Assembly: GCA_009993885.1 (NCBI GenBank)
Contig: JAACSN010000009.1
Coordinates: 1 to 64,000 of the forward strand
Length of the DNA stretch: 64,000 nucleotides
Reading direction: 5' to 3'
Source: Alphaproteobacteria bacterium
Lineage (GTDB): Bacteria; Pseudomonadota; Alphaproteobacteria; Caedimonadales; UBA9215
In this document: positions 16,012 to 23,463 of the stretch, in pieces
Layout: each line of letters begins with the position of its first letter
Numbering within the stretch: the first letter of the stretch is position 1
Program-made: the position numbers and the translations under genes
The notes under the pieces: model-generated
The model's database searches: none
What the model was told of the DNA's origin: nothing
The model's input: the letters and a program-made list of their open reading frames with translations, nothing else

Positions 16012-16642
16012 CTTGGCATTTTTGCCTTAAAAGCGCCTCCTGCTGCGATGAAAATGCCTTTCCGTTATAAGTCATTTTACCACTTTCTAACTCATATTCT
16101 ACAAAACCCAAAGGAATTTCATTAACATAAGGTGATTTTATATGCCCTTTTGGCAACAAATCCCCCGTGCCTGATTGTGTAATTTGCCCTGACGGCAATG
16201 TTACCGTGCCTTCGGGAATCGTTACCTTACCTTCAGGAAGCGTTACCGTACCTTCCGGAAGTGCGACTGTTCCGGGCGGAATCGTTACGTTGCCTTCAGG
16301 AAGGGTCACTTTACCTTCCGGGACAGAGAGCGTGCCCGATGATTGTGTTTCAAGGCTATATTGCTTATGAATCGTAACGGGAATAACAATTTTTGTAGGA
16401 ATAGGTACGCTAAAAGCATTTAAATCCGCTGGCACAACAGGCTCACCCTCTGCACCGATGCCGGCTTGATATGTCACATCATTCCGAGGGCGATGCTCCG
16501 TGATGATTTTCTGACAAAACTCTTTTGAAAACTCAAGATGCATAATATCATCCACACTTTTATGCAACGGCTCAGGCTTTTGCCCGGCAGCACCGGCAAA
16601 GGTCGAGATGACTAGAAAAGGAGCAGAAAAAGATAATTTCAT
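15986..16642 (-). CDS. Secreted protein with eight heptapeptide repeats
   Basis: From the ATG at 16642 the protein has 218 residues and a signal peptide ending near AGAAG (residue 20); the upstream in-frame TTG at 16714 would bury the signal. Residues 103-158 are eight tandem units of pattern G-x-[VI]-[TSA]-[LVI]-P-[EPS], for example GKVTLPE and GTVTIPE. Regular glycine, threonine and proline with alternating hydrophobics suggests an extended or beta-coil rod. The C-terminal region (from about 165) is ordinary and charged. No family recognised. It lies between the phosphodiesterase and the hydrolase-OsmC gene on the same strand. Confidence 0.75.
   Translation of the reverse strand: MKLSFSAPFLVISTFAGAAGQKPEPLHKSVDDIMHLEFSKEFCQKIITEHRPRNDVTYQAGIGAEGEPVVPADLNAFSVPIPTKIVIPVTIHKQYSLETQSSGTLSVPEGKVTLPEGNVTIPPGTVALPEGTVTLPEGKVTIPEGTVTLPSGQITQSGTGDLLPKGHIKSPYVNEIPLGFVEYELESGKMTYNGKAFSSQQEALLRQKCQDVLEKSEN
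16169..16336. repeat. Eight tandem 21-bp units inside a coding region
   Basis: Degenerate direct repeats with a 21-bp period encode the heptapeptides of the gene on the minus strand. Each unit begins with GGAA and ends in CTTCC or a close variant, so it is partly palindromic. The plus strand then reads as a similar series, G-x-V-T-[VL]-P-S. Confidence 0.9.
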
Positions 16643-16771
16643 AGCTTTATTATAGCTTAAAAAGTTAACTAGAATATTAACAAAAAAGATATCACTGTAA
16701 CTTAGCAGAAACAAAATATGTGCTTACAAGTTAGGGTAATAAGACTCTGCTCTCGTTTTTTTTCGAAAAGC

Positions 16772-17578
16772 TTAAAAATTTATTTTCTCAAAAATAACGT
16801 TGCTCGCATAAGGAGAAACAGATTGGTAGTCTTCGTGAGAATTGACATTATAAGGGATTAGATGCCGAACAAAAGAAAAGCCCCTTAAGAGTATTTCCGG
16901 CATTGTCTTGCTATTATAAACAAAAAAATGAGGCCGAGCCTGCCAAGCTTGAGATAGGACGGCCTGCAAGATTTTCTTTTGTCCCCCTAACTTTTCTTTA
17001 CTAGGCTCATAGTTTTGTCCTCGATAAAATTGCGGTGCATTTTGAGCAAAAAAGGCTAAAGATTGGGGATTGAAAGAAAGAATAGCAACCCTCCCCTCAT
17101 ACTTTTCCAAAACCCTCAAGGTCTCCGTTTCAAGGTCTCCGGCCGCTCCGTAGCTTTCCCTTTTGATCTCCACGTAAACGGGGACGCGGTCATCTACCAG
17201 AGACAGAACTTCTTCCAATGTAGGCGGGACTTCTTCTGTAGCTAATAAGGTATGCTTTTGGATTTCTGAAAGTGTAAGCTCATCAAGGCGTTTATTAGAA
17301 CCGCTAAGACGTTCCAACGTGAAATCATGATGGACGATGATTTTCCGGTCTTTTGTAAGGTGTACGTCAAGCTCAATGGCATAGGCTCTTTCAGCCGCTC
17401 TTTGGAAGGCCATCAGAGAATTTTCAGGAATATTTTTATCGTTATCAAAAAATCCTCGATGAGCAATAGGAATGCCCAAAATCCACGGCGCTTTATTAGG
17501 GGGGAAAACATGCATTTTAAGAACCGTTAACCCTGCGAAAACAATTAAAAGGCCCATAAATAAGTACATTTTTTTCAT
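16772..17578 (-). CDS. Glycerophosphodiester phosphodiesterase family protein
   Basis: Hydrolyses glycerophosphodiesters from phospholipid turnover to sn-glycerol 3-phosphate and an alcohol. The GDPD core is clear: AHRGFFDNDKNIPENSL, then IELDVHLTKD and VHHDFTLERLSG, supplying the metal ligands and catalytic histidines, with VEIKRE later. The ATG at 17578 is preceded by GGAGAGCAGGAG and starts a membrane anchor or signal segment (MYLFMGLLIVFAGLTVL), so the enzyme probably acts at the periplasmic face. From this start it has 268 aa. It is divergent from fabI. Confidence 0.92.
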   Translation of the reverse strand: MKKMYLFMGLLIVFAGLTVLKMHVFPPNKAPWILGIPIAHRGFFDNDKNIPENSLMAFQRAAERAYAIELDVHLTKDRKIIVHHDFTLERLSGSNKRLDELTLSEIQKHTLLATEEVPPTLEEVLSLVDDRVPVYVEIKRESYGAAGDLETETLRVLEKYEGRVAILSFNPQSLAFFAQNAPQFYRGQNYEPSKEKLGGQKKILQAVLSQAWQARPHFFVYNSKTMPEILLRGFSFVRHLIPYNVNSHEDYQSVSPYASNVIFEKINF

Positions 17579-17730
17579 CTCCTGCTCTCCCGATCTATTC
17601 TCACCATATAAGCAAGACAAAGTTAATAAAAGATAAATCAAAAACCCCTTTTAATAAAACAGTCTATCTTGCTTTTTACGTCTAAAACGTCTAAAACGTT
17701 TATAGAACGATTTCCACAGTCAACAAGGAC

Positions 17731-18540
17731 ATGACAATGACAAAATTAATGGTTGGTAAACGTGGTATTATCATGGGTGTGGCCAATGATCGCTCCCTTG
17801 CTTGGAGTATTGCCCGACAACTTCACGAACAAGGTGCTGAAATTGCCTTCACCTACCTTGGGGATGCCTTGAAAAAACGTGTTGTGCCTTTAGCAGAGTC
17901 CATTGGCTCTACAGTTATTCTCCCCTGCAATGTATCCGATGATGCAGAAATAAAAGAAGTTTTTAACGCCTTAAAAAAGACATGGGGAACCATTGATTTC
18001 GTTGTGCATGCCATCGGCTTTTCCGATAAAAATGAGCTCAAAGGGAAATATTTGGAAACAAGTCGCGAGAATTTCCTCATGACCATGGATATCTCATGCT
18101 ACAGCTTAACAGCCGTTGCACGAGAAGCTGCGCCCCTCATGACAAAAGGCGGAAGTATCCTGACCCTGACTTATTACGGATCGGAGAAAGTCATGCCTCA
18201 TTACAATGTGATGGGGCCGGCAAAGGCAGCCCTTGAAGCCAGTGTGCGTTATCTTGCTGTTGATCTTGGCGGCGATCAAATTCGTGTTAACGCCCTTTCT
18301 GCAGGTCCCGTCAAAACCCTTGCCGCTTCCGGCATCGGAGACTTCAGATATATCTTAAAATGGAACGAGCACAATGCGCCCTTAAAGCGTAATATTGATC
18401 TTGAAGAGGTCGGTAAAGCAGGACTTTATTTGTTAAGCGACCTATCCTCAGGCGTAACCGGTGAAAACCACCATGTCGATTGCGGCTATCACGTTGTCGG
18501 CATGAAAGCGGCCGATGCGCCGGACATAGCTCTCGTTTAA
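17731..18540 (+). CDS. fabI: Enoyl-ACP reductase (NADH)
   Basis: Last reductive step of each fatty-acid elongation cycle. It is an SDR-fold protein with the FabI-type nucleotide site (GKRGIIMGVANDRSLAWSIA) and the active-site pair Tyr/Lys in YNVMGPAKAALEA with the preceding tyrosine of YYGSEKVMP. The C-terminal segment SSGVTGENHHVDCGYHVVGM is typical. Two ATG codons, 17731 and 17737, are possible; AAGGA precedes the first. The stop is 43 bp before uppS, so it likely heads the fabI-uppS-cdsA-pgeF run. Confidence 0.96.
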   Translation: MTMTKLMVGKRGIIMGVANDRSLAWSIARQLHEQGAEIAFTYLGDALKKRVVPLAESIGSTVILPCNVSDDAEIKEVFNALKKTWGTIDFVVHAIGFSDKNELKGKYLETSRENFLMTMDISCYSLTAVAREAAPLMTKGGSILTLTYYGSEKVMPHYNVMGPAKAALEASVRYLAVDLGGDQIRVNALSAGPVKTLAASGIGDFRYILKWNEHNAPLKRNIDLEEVGKAGLYLLSDLSSGVTGENHHVDCGYHVVGMKAADAPDIALV

Positions 18541-18583
18541 ACGGATGACATTTAGAAGACAGCTCTTTAAAAGGAAAAACCCC

Positions 18584-19354
18584 ATGCGTTTTACTGAAAG
18601 GACTCCTTTATCACCCGAAGCCGCCCAATGGGGTACGCAAATTGATCTCGGAAATCTCCCCGAGCACGTTGCCGTCATTATGGACGGAAACGGACGTTGG
18701 GCAAGGTCTCGGGGAATGCCTCGCCTTTTCGGTCATCAAAAAGGGGTTGAAGCCTTAAAAGAAGCCATTGCCTTTGCCTTGGAAGTCGGGATCCCTTATC
18801 TAAGCGCTTGGGCTTTTTCCACGGCAAATTGGAAGCGCCCCGAAACGGAAATCAAAGGCTTAATGAATATTCTCCGCCGTACGTTGAATAAAGACCTCGT
18901 TGAATTCCATGAACGCGGTATCCGTCTTAAGGTTGTGGGATCCCGAGCTAATCTCCCCGCTGATTTACTGGCCATGATTGACCATGCAGAACAACTGACA
19001 GCTCCCAATACTAAATTGACTTTGTTAATTAATTTTAATTATGACGGTCGAACAGATATTGTTGAAGCCGCAAAAGCCATTGCTCGAAAAGTTCAAGCCG
19101 GTATGGTTGCCCCTGAAGAAATTACAGAAAACCTGTTAACGGCTCATACCATGACCGCCGGCATTCCTGATCCGGATCTCTTAATTCGCACCAGCGGTGT
19201 TGTTCGTTTAAGTAACTATATGATGTGGCAGTGCACATTTACGGAATTTATCTTCCTTGAAAAGAACTGGCCTGACTTCCAAAAGCAGGATTTTTGCAAC
19301 AGTATTCAAAAATTTCAAAATTGCGGACGAAACTTTGGACAAATATCGGCATAA
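18584..19354 (+). CDS. uppS: Isoprenyl transferase (undecaprenyl diphosphate synthase type)
   Basis: Adds isopentenyl units in cis to make the C55 carrier lipid for peptidoglycan and other envelope polymers. The substrate motif HVAVIMDGNGRWA, with the catalytic Asp, and AFSTANWKRP are standard. The ATG at 18584 follows AAAGGAA. In the conserved late motif, normally RTSGE(Q/H)RLSNF, this protein reads RTSGVVRLSNY, so the Glu and Gln/His are both Val. The later Glu of the WQ...TE segment is kept. Otherwise the family fit is full length (257 aa). It is followed by cdsA, a usual neighbour. Confidence 0.94.
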   Translation: MRFTERTPLSPEAAQWGTQIDLGNLPEHVAVIMDGNGRWARSRGMPRLFGHQKGVEALKEAIAFALEVGIPYLSAWAFSTANWKRPETEIKGLMNILRRTLNKDLVEFHERGIRLKVVGSRANLPADLLAMIDHAEQLTAPNTKLTLLINFNYDGRTDIVEAAKAIARKVQAGMVAPEEITENLLTAHTMTAGIPDPDLLIRTSGVVRLSNYMMWQCTFTEFIFLEKNWPDFQKQDFCNSIQKFQNCGRNFGQISA

Positions 19355-19398
19355 CCTTTACACTGATAACGAATTAATAATAAAAAAAAGTCCCGCTG

Positions 19399-20118
19399 AT
19401 GGAAAAACAAGTTAATAAAATTAATAAAGAAACTTTAGGACAAGCCTTCTTTACGGCCAACTTCTTTCGTCGTGTGATCACAGCCCTTCTATTGGGCGGT
19501 TTATCCCTTTGGATCCTTGTTTCCGAGTCAGCTTACATTGGATTCTTCATTTCTTTTCTTACCTTCCTTATTCTTATTGAATGGGGAATGATAATCTTTA
19601 AATCCGATAAACCCCACAATATTCGAATTACATGGCTTTTGTCGGGAGCCCTTTACTTTGTTCTTGGGGTTTTTGGTTTTTACCAACTCTACGAATATTC
19701 CTCCCTTTTAGGCATTAGCCTCCTATTGCTTATTTGGAGTACTGATATAGGAGCCTACTTTGCCGGAAAAATTATCGGCGGGCCTAGGATTGCCCCCCGC
19801 ATCAGCCCCAATAAGACATGGTCCGGTGCTATTGGCGGCACGTTAAGCGCCTCAACTACGGCGCTTATTATATCTGCGTATTTATACGAAAGGTTTAACT
19901 GGCCTATGGTTGCTTTCTTAATACTTTGCAGTATATTGGGGCAGCTGGGAGATTTATTTGAATCTCGCGTAAAACGTTATTTCAACATTAAAGATTCCGG
20001 TAAAATACTACCCGGTCACGGTGGTTTAATTGATCGCCTTGACAGCCTGTTATTTGTTGGGGTTTTTCTCTTTCTCTTTTACGCTATTACGGGATTTGCC
20101 ACCATTTTTAACTTATAG
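19399..20118 (+). CDS. cdsA: Phosphatidate cytidylyltransferase
   Basis: Makes CDP-diacylglycerol from phosphatidic acid and CTP, the branch point of phospholipid synthesis. A polytopic membrane protein of 239 aa with the CdsA signature near the C-terminus, KILPGHGGLIDRLDSLLF, and SPNKTWSGAIGG in the middle. It is in line with uppS, its normal neighbour; dxr, which often follows, is replaced by pgeF six bases downstream. Confidence 0.95.
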   Translation: MEKQVNKINKETLGQAFFTANFFRRVITALLLGGLSLWILVSESAYIGFFISFLTFLILIEWGMIIFKSDKPHNIRITWLLSGALYFVLGVFGFYQLYEYSSLLGISLLLLIWSTDIGAYFAGKIIGGPRIAPRISPNKTWSGAIGGTLSASTTALIISAYLYERFNWPMVAFLILCSILGQLGDLFESRVKRYFNIKDSGKILPGHGGLIDRLDSLLFVGVFLFLFYAITGFATIFNL

Positions 20119-20124
20119 GATTTT

Positions 20125-20904
20125 ATGACTCTCCCCTTAAAACCCTTACAAATTCCTTCTTTCCCTTCAAACCTCGATCATGGTTTTTTCACACGCCAAG
20201 GAGGTAATAGTACCGGTCTATTTAGTACGCTCAACGTAGGACTATCAAAAGGAGATTACCGAGAAACCGTTGTTGCGAACCGTGAGAAAATTGCCCGTTA
20301 CTTTCAACAACCCCTTACCTCTCTTTGTTTTGCCGAGCAGGTTCATGGCAATACAGCTCTTTTTATAGACAAACCCTATGACTTTAAGACTCCCCCTAAG
20401 GCCGATGCCCTGATCACAAACGTGCAAGGCCTCATTATGGGTGTGCAAACGGCCGATTGCGTTCCTATCCTCCTTTATGATCCGACAGCGCCTTTGGTTG
20501 CCGCTCTCCACGGTGGGTGGAAAGGGGCTCTTTCGGGCATTATTGAGAATACGATAACTTTAATGCTGCAACAGGGGGCTAAGAGAATGAGCATTACGGC
20601 CCTAATTGGCCCTTCTATTGCTCAAGAGTCTTATGAAGTAGATGAGGATTTCTACCGGAATTTTGTGATAAAAAATCACGCATGGTCGACCTTTTTTAAA
20701 CAAGGGAATAAAAAAGAGAAATTCTTTTTTGATCTTGAAGGATTCGTTAAACAAAAATTAACAGATCAAAGGCTGAAAACAGTCCTTACCCTTGCTCAAG
20801 ATACCTACAAAAATGCCAATCTTTTCTTTAGCTGCCGACGCTCTTTTCATACCGGAGAGCCTACATTTGGCAATCAAGCCTCTTGCATCATGATTCGCCC
20901 TTAG
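20125..20904 (+). CDS. pgeF: Peptidoglycan editing factor PgeF / YfiH family (multicopper-like) protein
   Basis: Family formerly called polyphenol oxidase or laccase domain protein. Members act on non-canonical muropeptides or on purine nucleosides. The histidine and cysteine metal-site motifs are present: FAEQVHGN, QTADCVPILLYD and ALHGGWKGALSGI. A second segment with LIGPSIAQESYEV and a C-terminal CRRSFHTGE are as expected. At 259 aa it is normal. A 6-bp gap to cdsA indicates cotranscription. Confidence 0.92.
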   Translation: MTLPLKPLQIPSFPSNLDHGFFTRQGGNSTGLFSTLNVGLSKGDYRETVVANREKIARYFQQPLTSLCFAEQVHGNTALFIDKPYDFKTPPKADALITNVQGLIMGVQTADCVPILLYDPTAPLVAALHGGWKGALSGIIENTITLMLQQGAKRMSITALIGPSIAQESYEVDEDFYRNFVIKNHAWSTFFKQGNKKEKFFFDLEGFVKQKLTDQRLKTVLTLAQDTYKNANLFFSCRRSFHTGEPTFGNQASCIMIRP

Positions 20905-20923
20905 AGCCCCTAAGGTTTTTGCC

Positions 20924-21427
20924 TCAACCGGAATTTACAAGGGAATGTGCAAGACGCGTATACCAAGGTTTCTTGTTAAGAGAGCACTCTGTGCGAAAGA
21001 CAACAGGCAACTGATTTGGATATGAAGCCTCTTCATTCCTCGGCGCATTATGAGGGGCTAAAATACTATCGTCCTTTAAAGGTTCCGCCACTACGTCATC
21101 CGGGTGCGGCCCCCAACTCTCAAAACGATGCGCATTCTCTGCACAAACAAAAAAACCTTGCTCACCCCCTATAGTTTCACCAAAAGGACTTATCTCTTGA
21201 ACAGTCTGTTGTGCTGAAATCGTGCCGTAAAGGATAGGAGTTTCAGTTGAAGGGGGCAAAAGTGTTCTCGTCGATATCTTTCGGACAGCGCCTTCGCTCC
21301 GGTTAACTATGTAATATTCCTCTTGTGAGTCATCATCAGATGTCCCCTCTCCACAACAAAAACAGCATCCGTTGGAAAAAGAATTCGAAAACAAGAATCC
21401 TAAAAATAAAGAAGCAAAAATACGCAT
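20924..21427 (-). CDS. Secreted cysteine-rich hypothetical protein
   Basis: A 167-residue protein with a signal peptide followed at once by a cysteine cluster (NGCCFCCGEG, residues 19-28). The first Cys could be a lipidation site, but the residues before it do not fit a lipobox well. The remainder is polar with no domain I recognise. It converges on pgeF with a 19-bp gap. Confidence 0.65.
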   Translation of the reverse strand: MRIFASLFLGFLFSNSFSNGCCFCCGEGTSDDDSQEEYYIVNRSEGAVRKISTRTLLPPSTETPILYGTISAQQTVQEISPFGETIGGEQGFFVCAENAHRFESWGPHPDDVVAEPLKDDSILAPHNAPRNEEASYPNQLPVVFRTECSLNKKPWYTRLAHSLVNSG

Positions 21428-21512
21428 GCTTTTCCTTTCATTATATTATTTAGGGTCTAGACCCTTATTTATTTCATCTCTTTATAAGGGTTCCGCAAAA
21501 ACAAGCTCGATC

Positions 21513-21983
21513 CTAATACAGATAAAGCTTCATCCCGTCATGAGTCGCTTTAAAACCTTGTTTTTCATAAAATTTTATCGCTTTCGTGCGTTGTTTGTCG
21601 GTTGTTAATTGTACAAGAAAAACCCCGTGAATTTTGGCGTACTCAAGGGCAGCCTCTATCATTCTTGCCCCGACTTTTTTTCCTCTGTGTTTTTCAGAAA
21701 CACGCACGGCTTCAATTTGCAATCTTGTACTTCCTTTAAAGGTAAGCGAGGGTATCAATGTTAAATGACACGTTCCAACCACCTCTTTCTCATGCTCCGC
21801 AACCATTAGATATTGATTTTTATCGGTATCAATTTTATGAAAAGCCTCCCTATAACACGGCTCTAAAATCCCTTCCTGTAATGGAGCTTCTCTCTCCTGT
21901 GCCAAGGTATCTTGAAGAATTAACATGAGGATTGCCTCTAAATCATCTTGGGAAGCACGTCTAATATGAAGATCTCCTCGCAT
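21513..21983 (-). CDS. GNAT family N-acetyltransferase
   Basis: Transfers an acetyl group from acetyl-CoA to an unknown amine. The acetyl-CoA loop appears as VSEKHRGKKVGARMIEAA, with the preceding strand LQIEAVRV and the closing FYEKQGF motif. The ATG at 21983 (157 aa) is preferred over the TTG six bases earlier because AGAGG lies at a suitable distance. It is upstream of no obvious partner; the SDR gene begins the next group 22 bp away on the same strand. Confidence 0.88.
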   Translation of the reverse strand: MRGDLHIRRASQDDLEAILMLILQDTLAQEREAPLQEGILEPCYREAFHKIDTDKNQYLMVAEHEKEVVGTCHLTLIPSLTFKGSTRLQIEAVRVSEKHRGKKVGARMIEAALEYAKIHGVFLVQLTTDKQRTKAIKFYEKQGFKATHDGMKLYLY

Positions 21984-22004
21984 AACCAAGAGCCTCTTTT
22001 AACA

Positions 22005-22826
22005 CTATAAAAAGAAGTCCGGCACAAGAGGTTTATCAGGCGAAACAGCATAAGGCGCTAAATCTATATCGGGAGTTGCTTCTTGGAGAACCTCCTCATC
22101 AATAAAAAAATTGCCTGTGCATTTAGCACTACGTCGGGTTAAAATCCAATGGGCGGCATCGGCAACAATCTCGGGCTTTCGTGAGGATTGCATCAAGGCT
22201 TGTCCCCCTAACATATTCACGGCAGCCGTTGCAATGGTTGTCTTAGGCCACAAGGCGTTTACGGCAAGGCCTTTATCTTTAAACTCTTCCGACATGCCTA
22301 AAACACACATGCTCATACCGTACTTTGACATGGTATAGGCACAATGATCCTCAAACCACTTAGGATCCATATTCAGGGGGGGGGAGAGGGTAAGGATATG
22401 AGGATTCTTAGATTTTAAAAGATGAGGAATACAAGCTTGAGAGGCGGCAAAAGTACCCCGCACATTCACATTAAACATCAGGTCAAAACGCTTCATTGGC
22501 GTTTGTAATGTCCCCGTTAATTGAATGGCGCTGGCATTATTAATTAAAATATCAATACCCCCGTAGGTATCAACGGTTTTTTGAACCGCAGCTTGCAGGG
22601 CTTCATCGTCACGTAAATCCATTTGAACGGGAAGAGCTTCCCCCCCTGCTTCACGAATTGATTTTGCAACACTATAAATGGTTCCCGGTAATTTAGGGTG
22701 GGCTTCCGTTGTTTTTGAAGCAATAGCAATTTTAGCGCCGTCTCGAGCTGCACGCATAGCAATGGCCTCTCCGATACCTCGAGAGCCTCCGGTGATAAAA
22801 ATGACTTTGTTCTTTAAGGTATTCAT
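22005..22826 (-). CDS. Short-chain dehydrogenase/reductase, HSDL2-like
   Basis: NAD(P)-dependent oxidoreductase of 273 aa. The cofactor motif TGGSRGIGEAIA is at 13-24, NNAS is present and the catalytic Tyr/Lys lie in YTMSKYGM. The extended cofactor loop (SKTTEAHPKLPGTIYS) and ALWPKTTIATAAV segment resemble the hydroxysteroid-dehydrogenase-like 2 group, which is linked to fatty-acid metabolism. It is the last gene of a minus-strand run of lipid genes and lies 12 bp after the thioesterase-like gene. Confidence 0.88.
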   Translation of the reverse strand: MNTLKNKVIFITGGSRGIGEAIAMRAARDGAKIAIASKTTEAHPKLPGTIYSVAKSIREAGGEALPVQMDLRDDEALQAAVQKTVDTYGGIDILINNASAIQLTGTLQTPMKRFDLMFNVNVRGTFAASQACIPHLLKSKNPHILTLSPPLNMDPKWFEDHCAYTMSKYGMSMCVLGMSEEFKDKGLAVNALWPKTTIATAAVNMLGGQALMQSSRKPEIVADAAHWILTRRSAKCTGNFFIDEEVLQEATPDIDLAPYAVSPDKPLVPDFFL

Positions 22827-22838
22827 TTTGTATTACTC

Positions 22839-23405
22839 CTATTCATTTTTAAAGTGCATTTTTGCAAAAGCGTACCCGTCTTCACGCATCGCATCTTCTG
22901 AAGCTTTCCAGTGCTTTACAGCATCGGGCAATTCCGGTGAGGGGGTATGCTCTCCCCTTTTTCCCAATAGATCAACAAGTTTTCCTGCAGGAATTGATCC
23001 TTTCCGATTTACAAATATTGCTTTTACAATAGCATGGGCAATAACATGATCCTGTGTTAAAACTTTCTGATCTAAATAAAACCATTTTTCATCCCACCCG
23101 ATCACCCGGGTATGAATTTCAAATTTTTGAAAAAGCTCAAGACCTCGGCGCCAGCGAATAGTTGCAGCTCCTAAAACGCTCCCCCACTTTTTTTTCCATG
23201 TGAGTTGCGCCAGGCCTGTTCGAATTAATAAATCCGTCCGACCTAAATCCATCATACTCAGGTAACGAGAGTTGGTCATATGACGATTAATATCAAGATC
23301 AAAAGGCAACACCCTAAAAGTTACAATTCCGGTATCCAGAAAATGTAATTTGTGACGATAAAGAGCATGAATAATAATACGAATAAGCCTAAAAATTAAA
23401 TTCAT
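22839..23405 (-). CDS. Thioesterase-like (hot-dog fold, THEM6-type) protein
   Basis: A 188-residue protein whose core FDLDINRHMTNSRYLSMMDLGR matches the 4HBT hot-dog motif, in which the Asp-x-Asn region binds acyl-CoA. The N-terminal 20 residues are hydrophobic and basic and may anchor it to the membrane, as in THEM6-like proteins. It presumably hydrolyses acyl-CoA or another thioester. It is embedded in the fatty-acid cluster between the SDR and the acyl-CoA dehydrogenase. Confidence 0.82.
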   Translation of the reverse strand: MNLIFRLIRIIIHALYRHKLHFLDTGIVTFRVLPFDLDINRHMTNSRYLSMMDLGRTDLLIRTGLAQLTWKKKWGSVLGAATIRWRRGLELFQKFEIHTRVIGWDEKWFYLDQKVLTQDHVIAHAIVKAIFVNRKGSIPAGKLVDLLGKRGEHTPSPELPDAVKHWKASEDAMREDGYAFAKMHFKNE

Positions 23406-23463
23406 ATTGGTTCCTACTCTATCAAAAAATGATCAAAAAACCTCACGTAAAGGCTCTTAGACA

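Noticed and set aside
16169-16336. CRISPR array
   Set aside because: The 21-bp units are directly adjacent without spacers and encode a protein repeat.
16167-16370. Plus-strand frame with G-x-V-T-x-P-S repeats
   Set aside because: Not called as a gene because it has no ribosome site and follows from the palindromic repeat unit; kept only as an observation.
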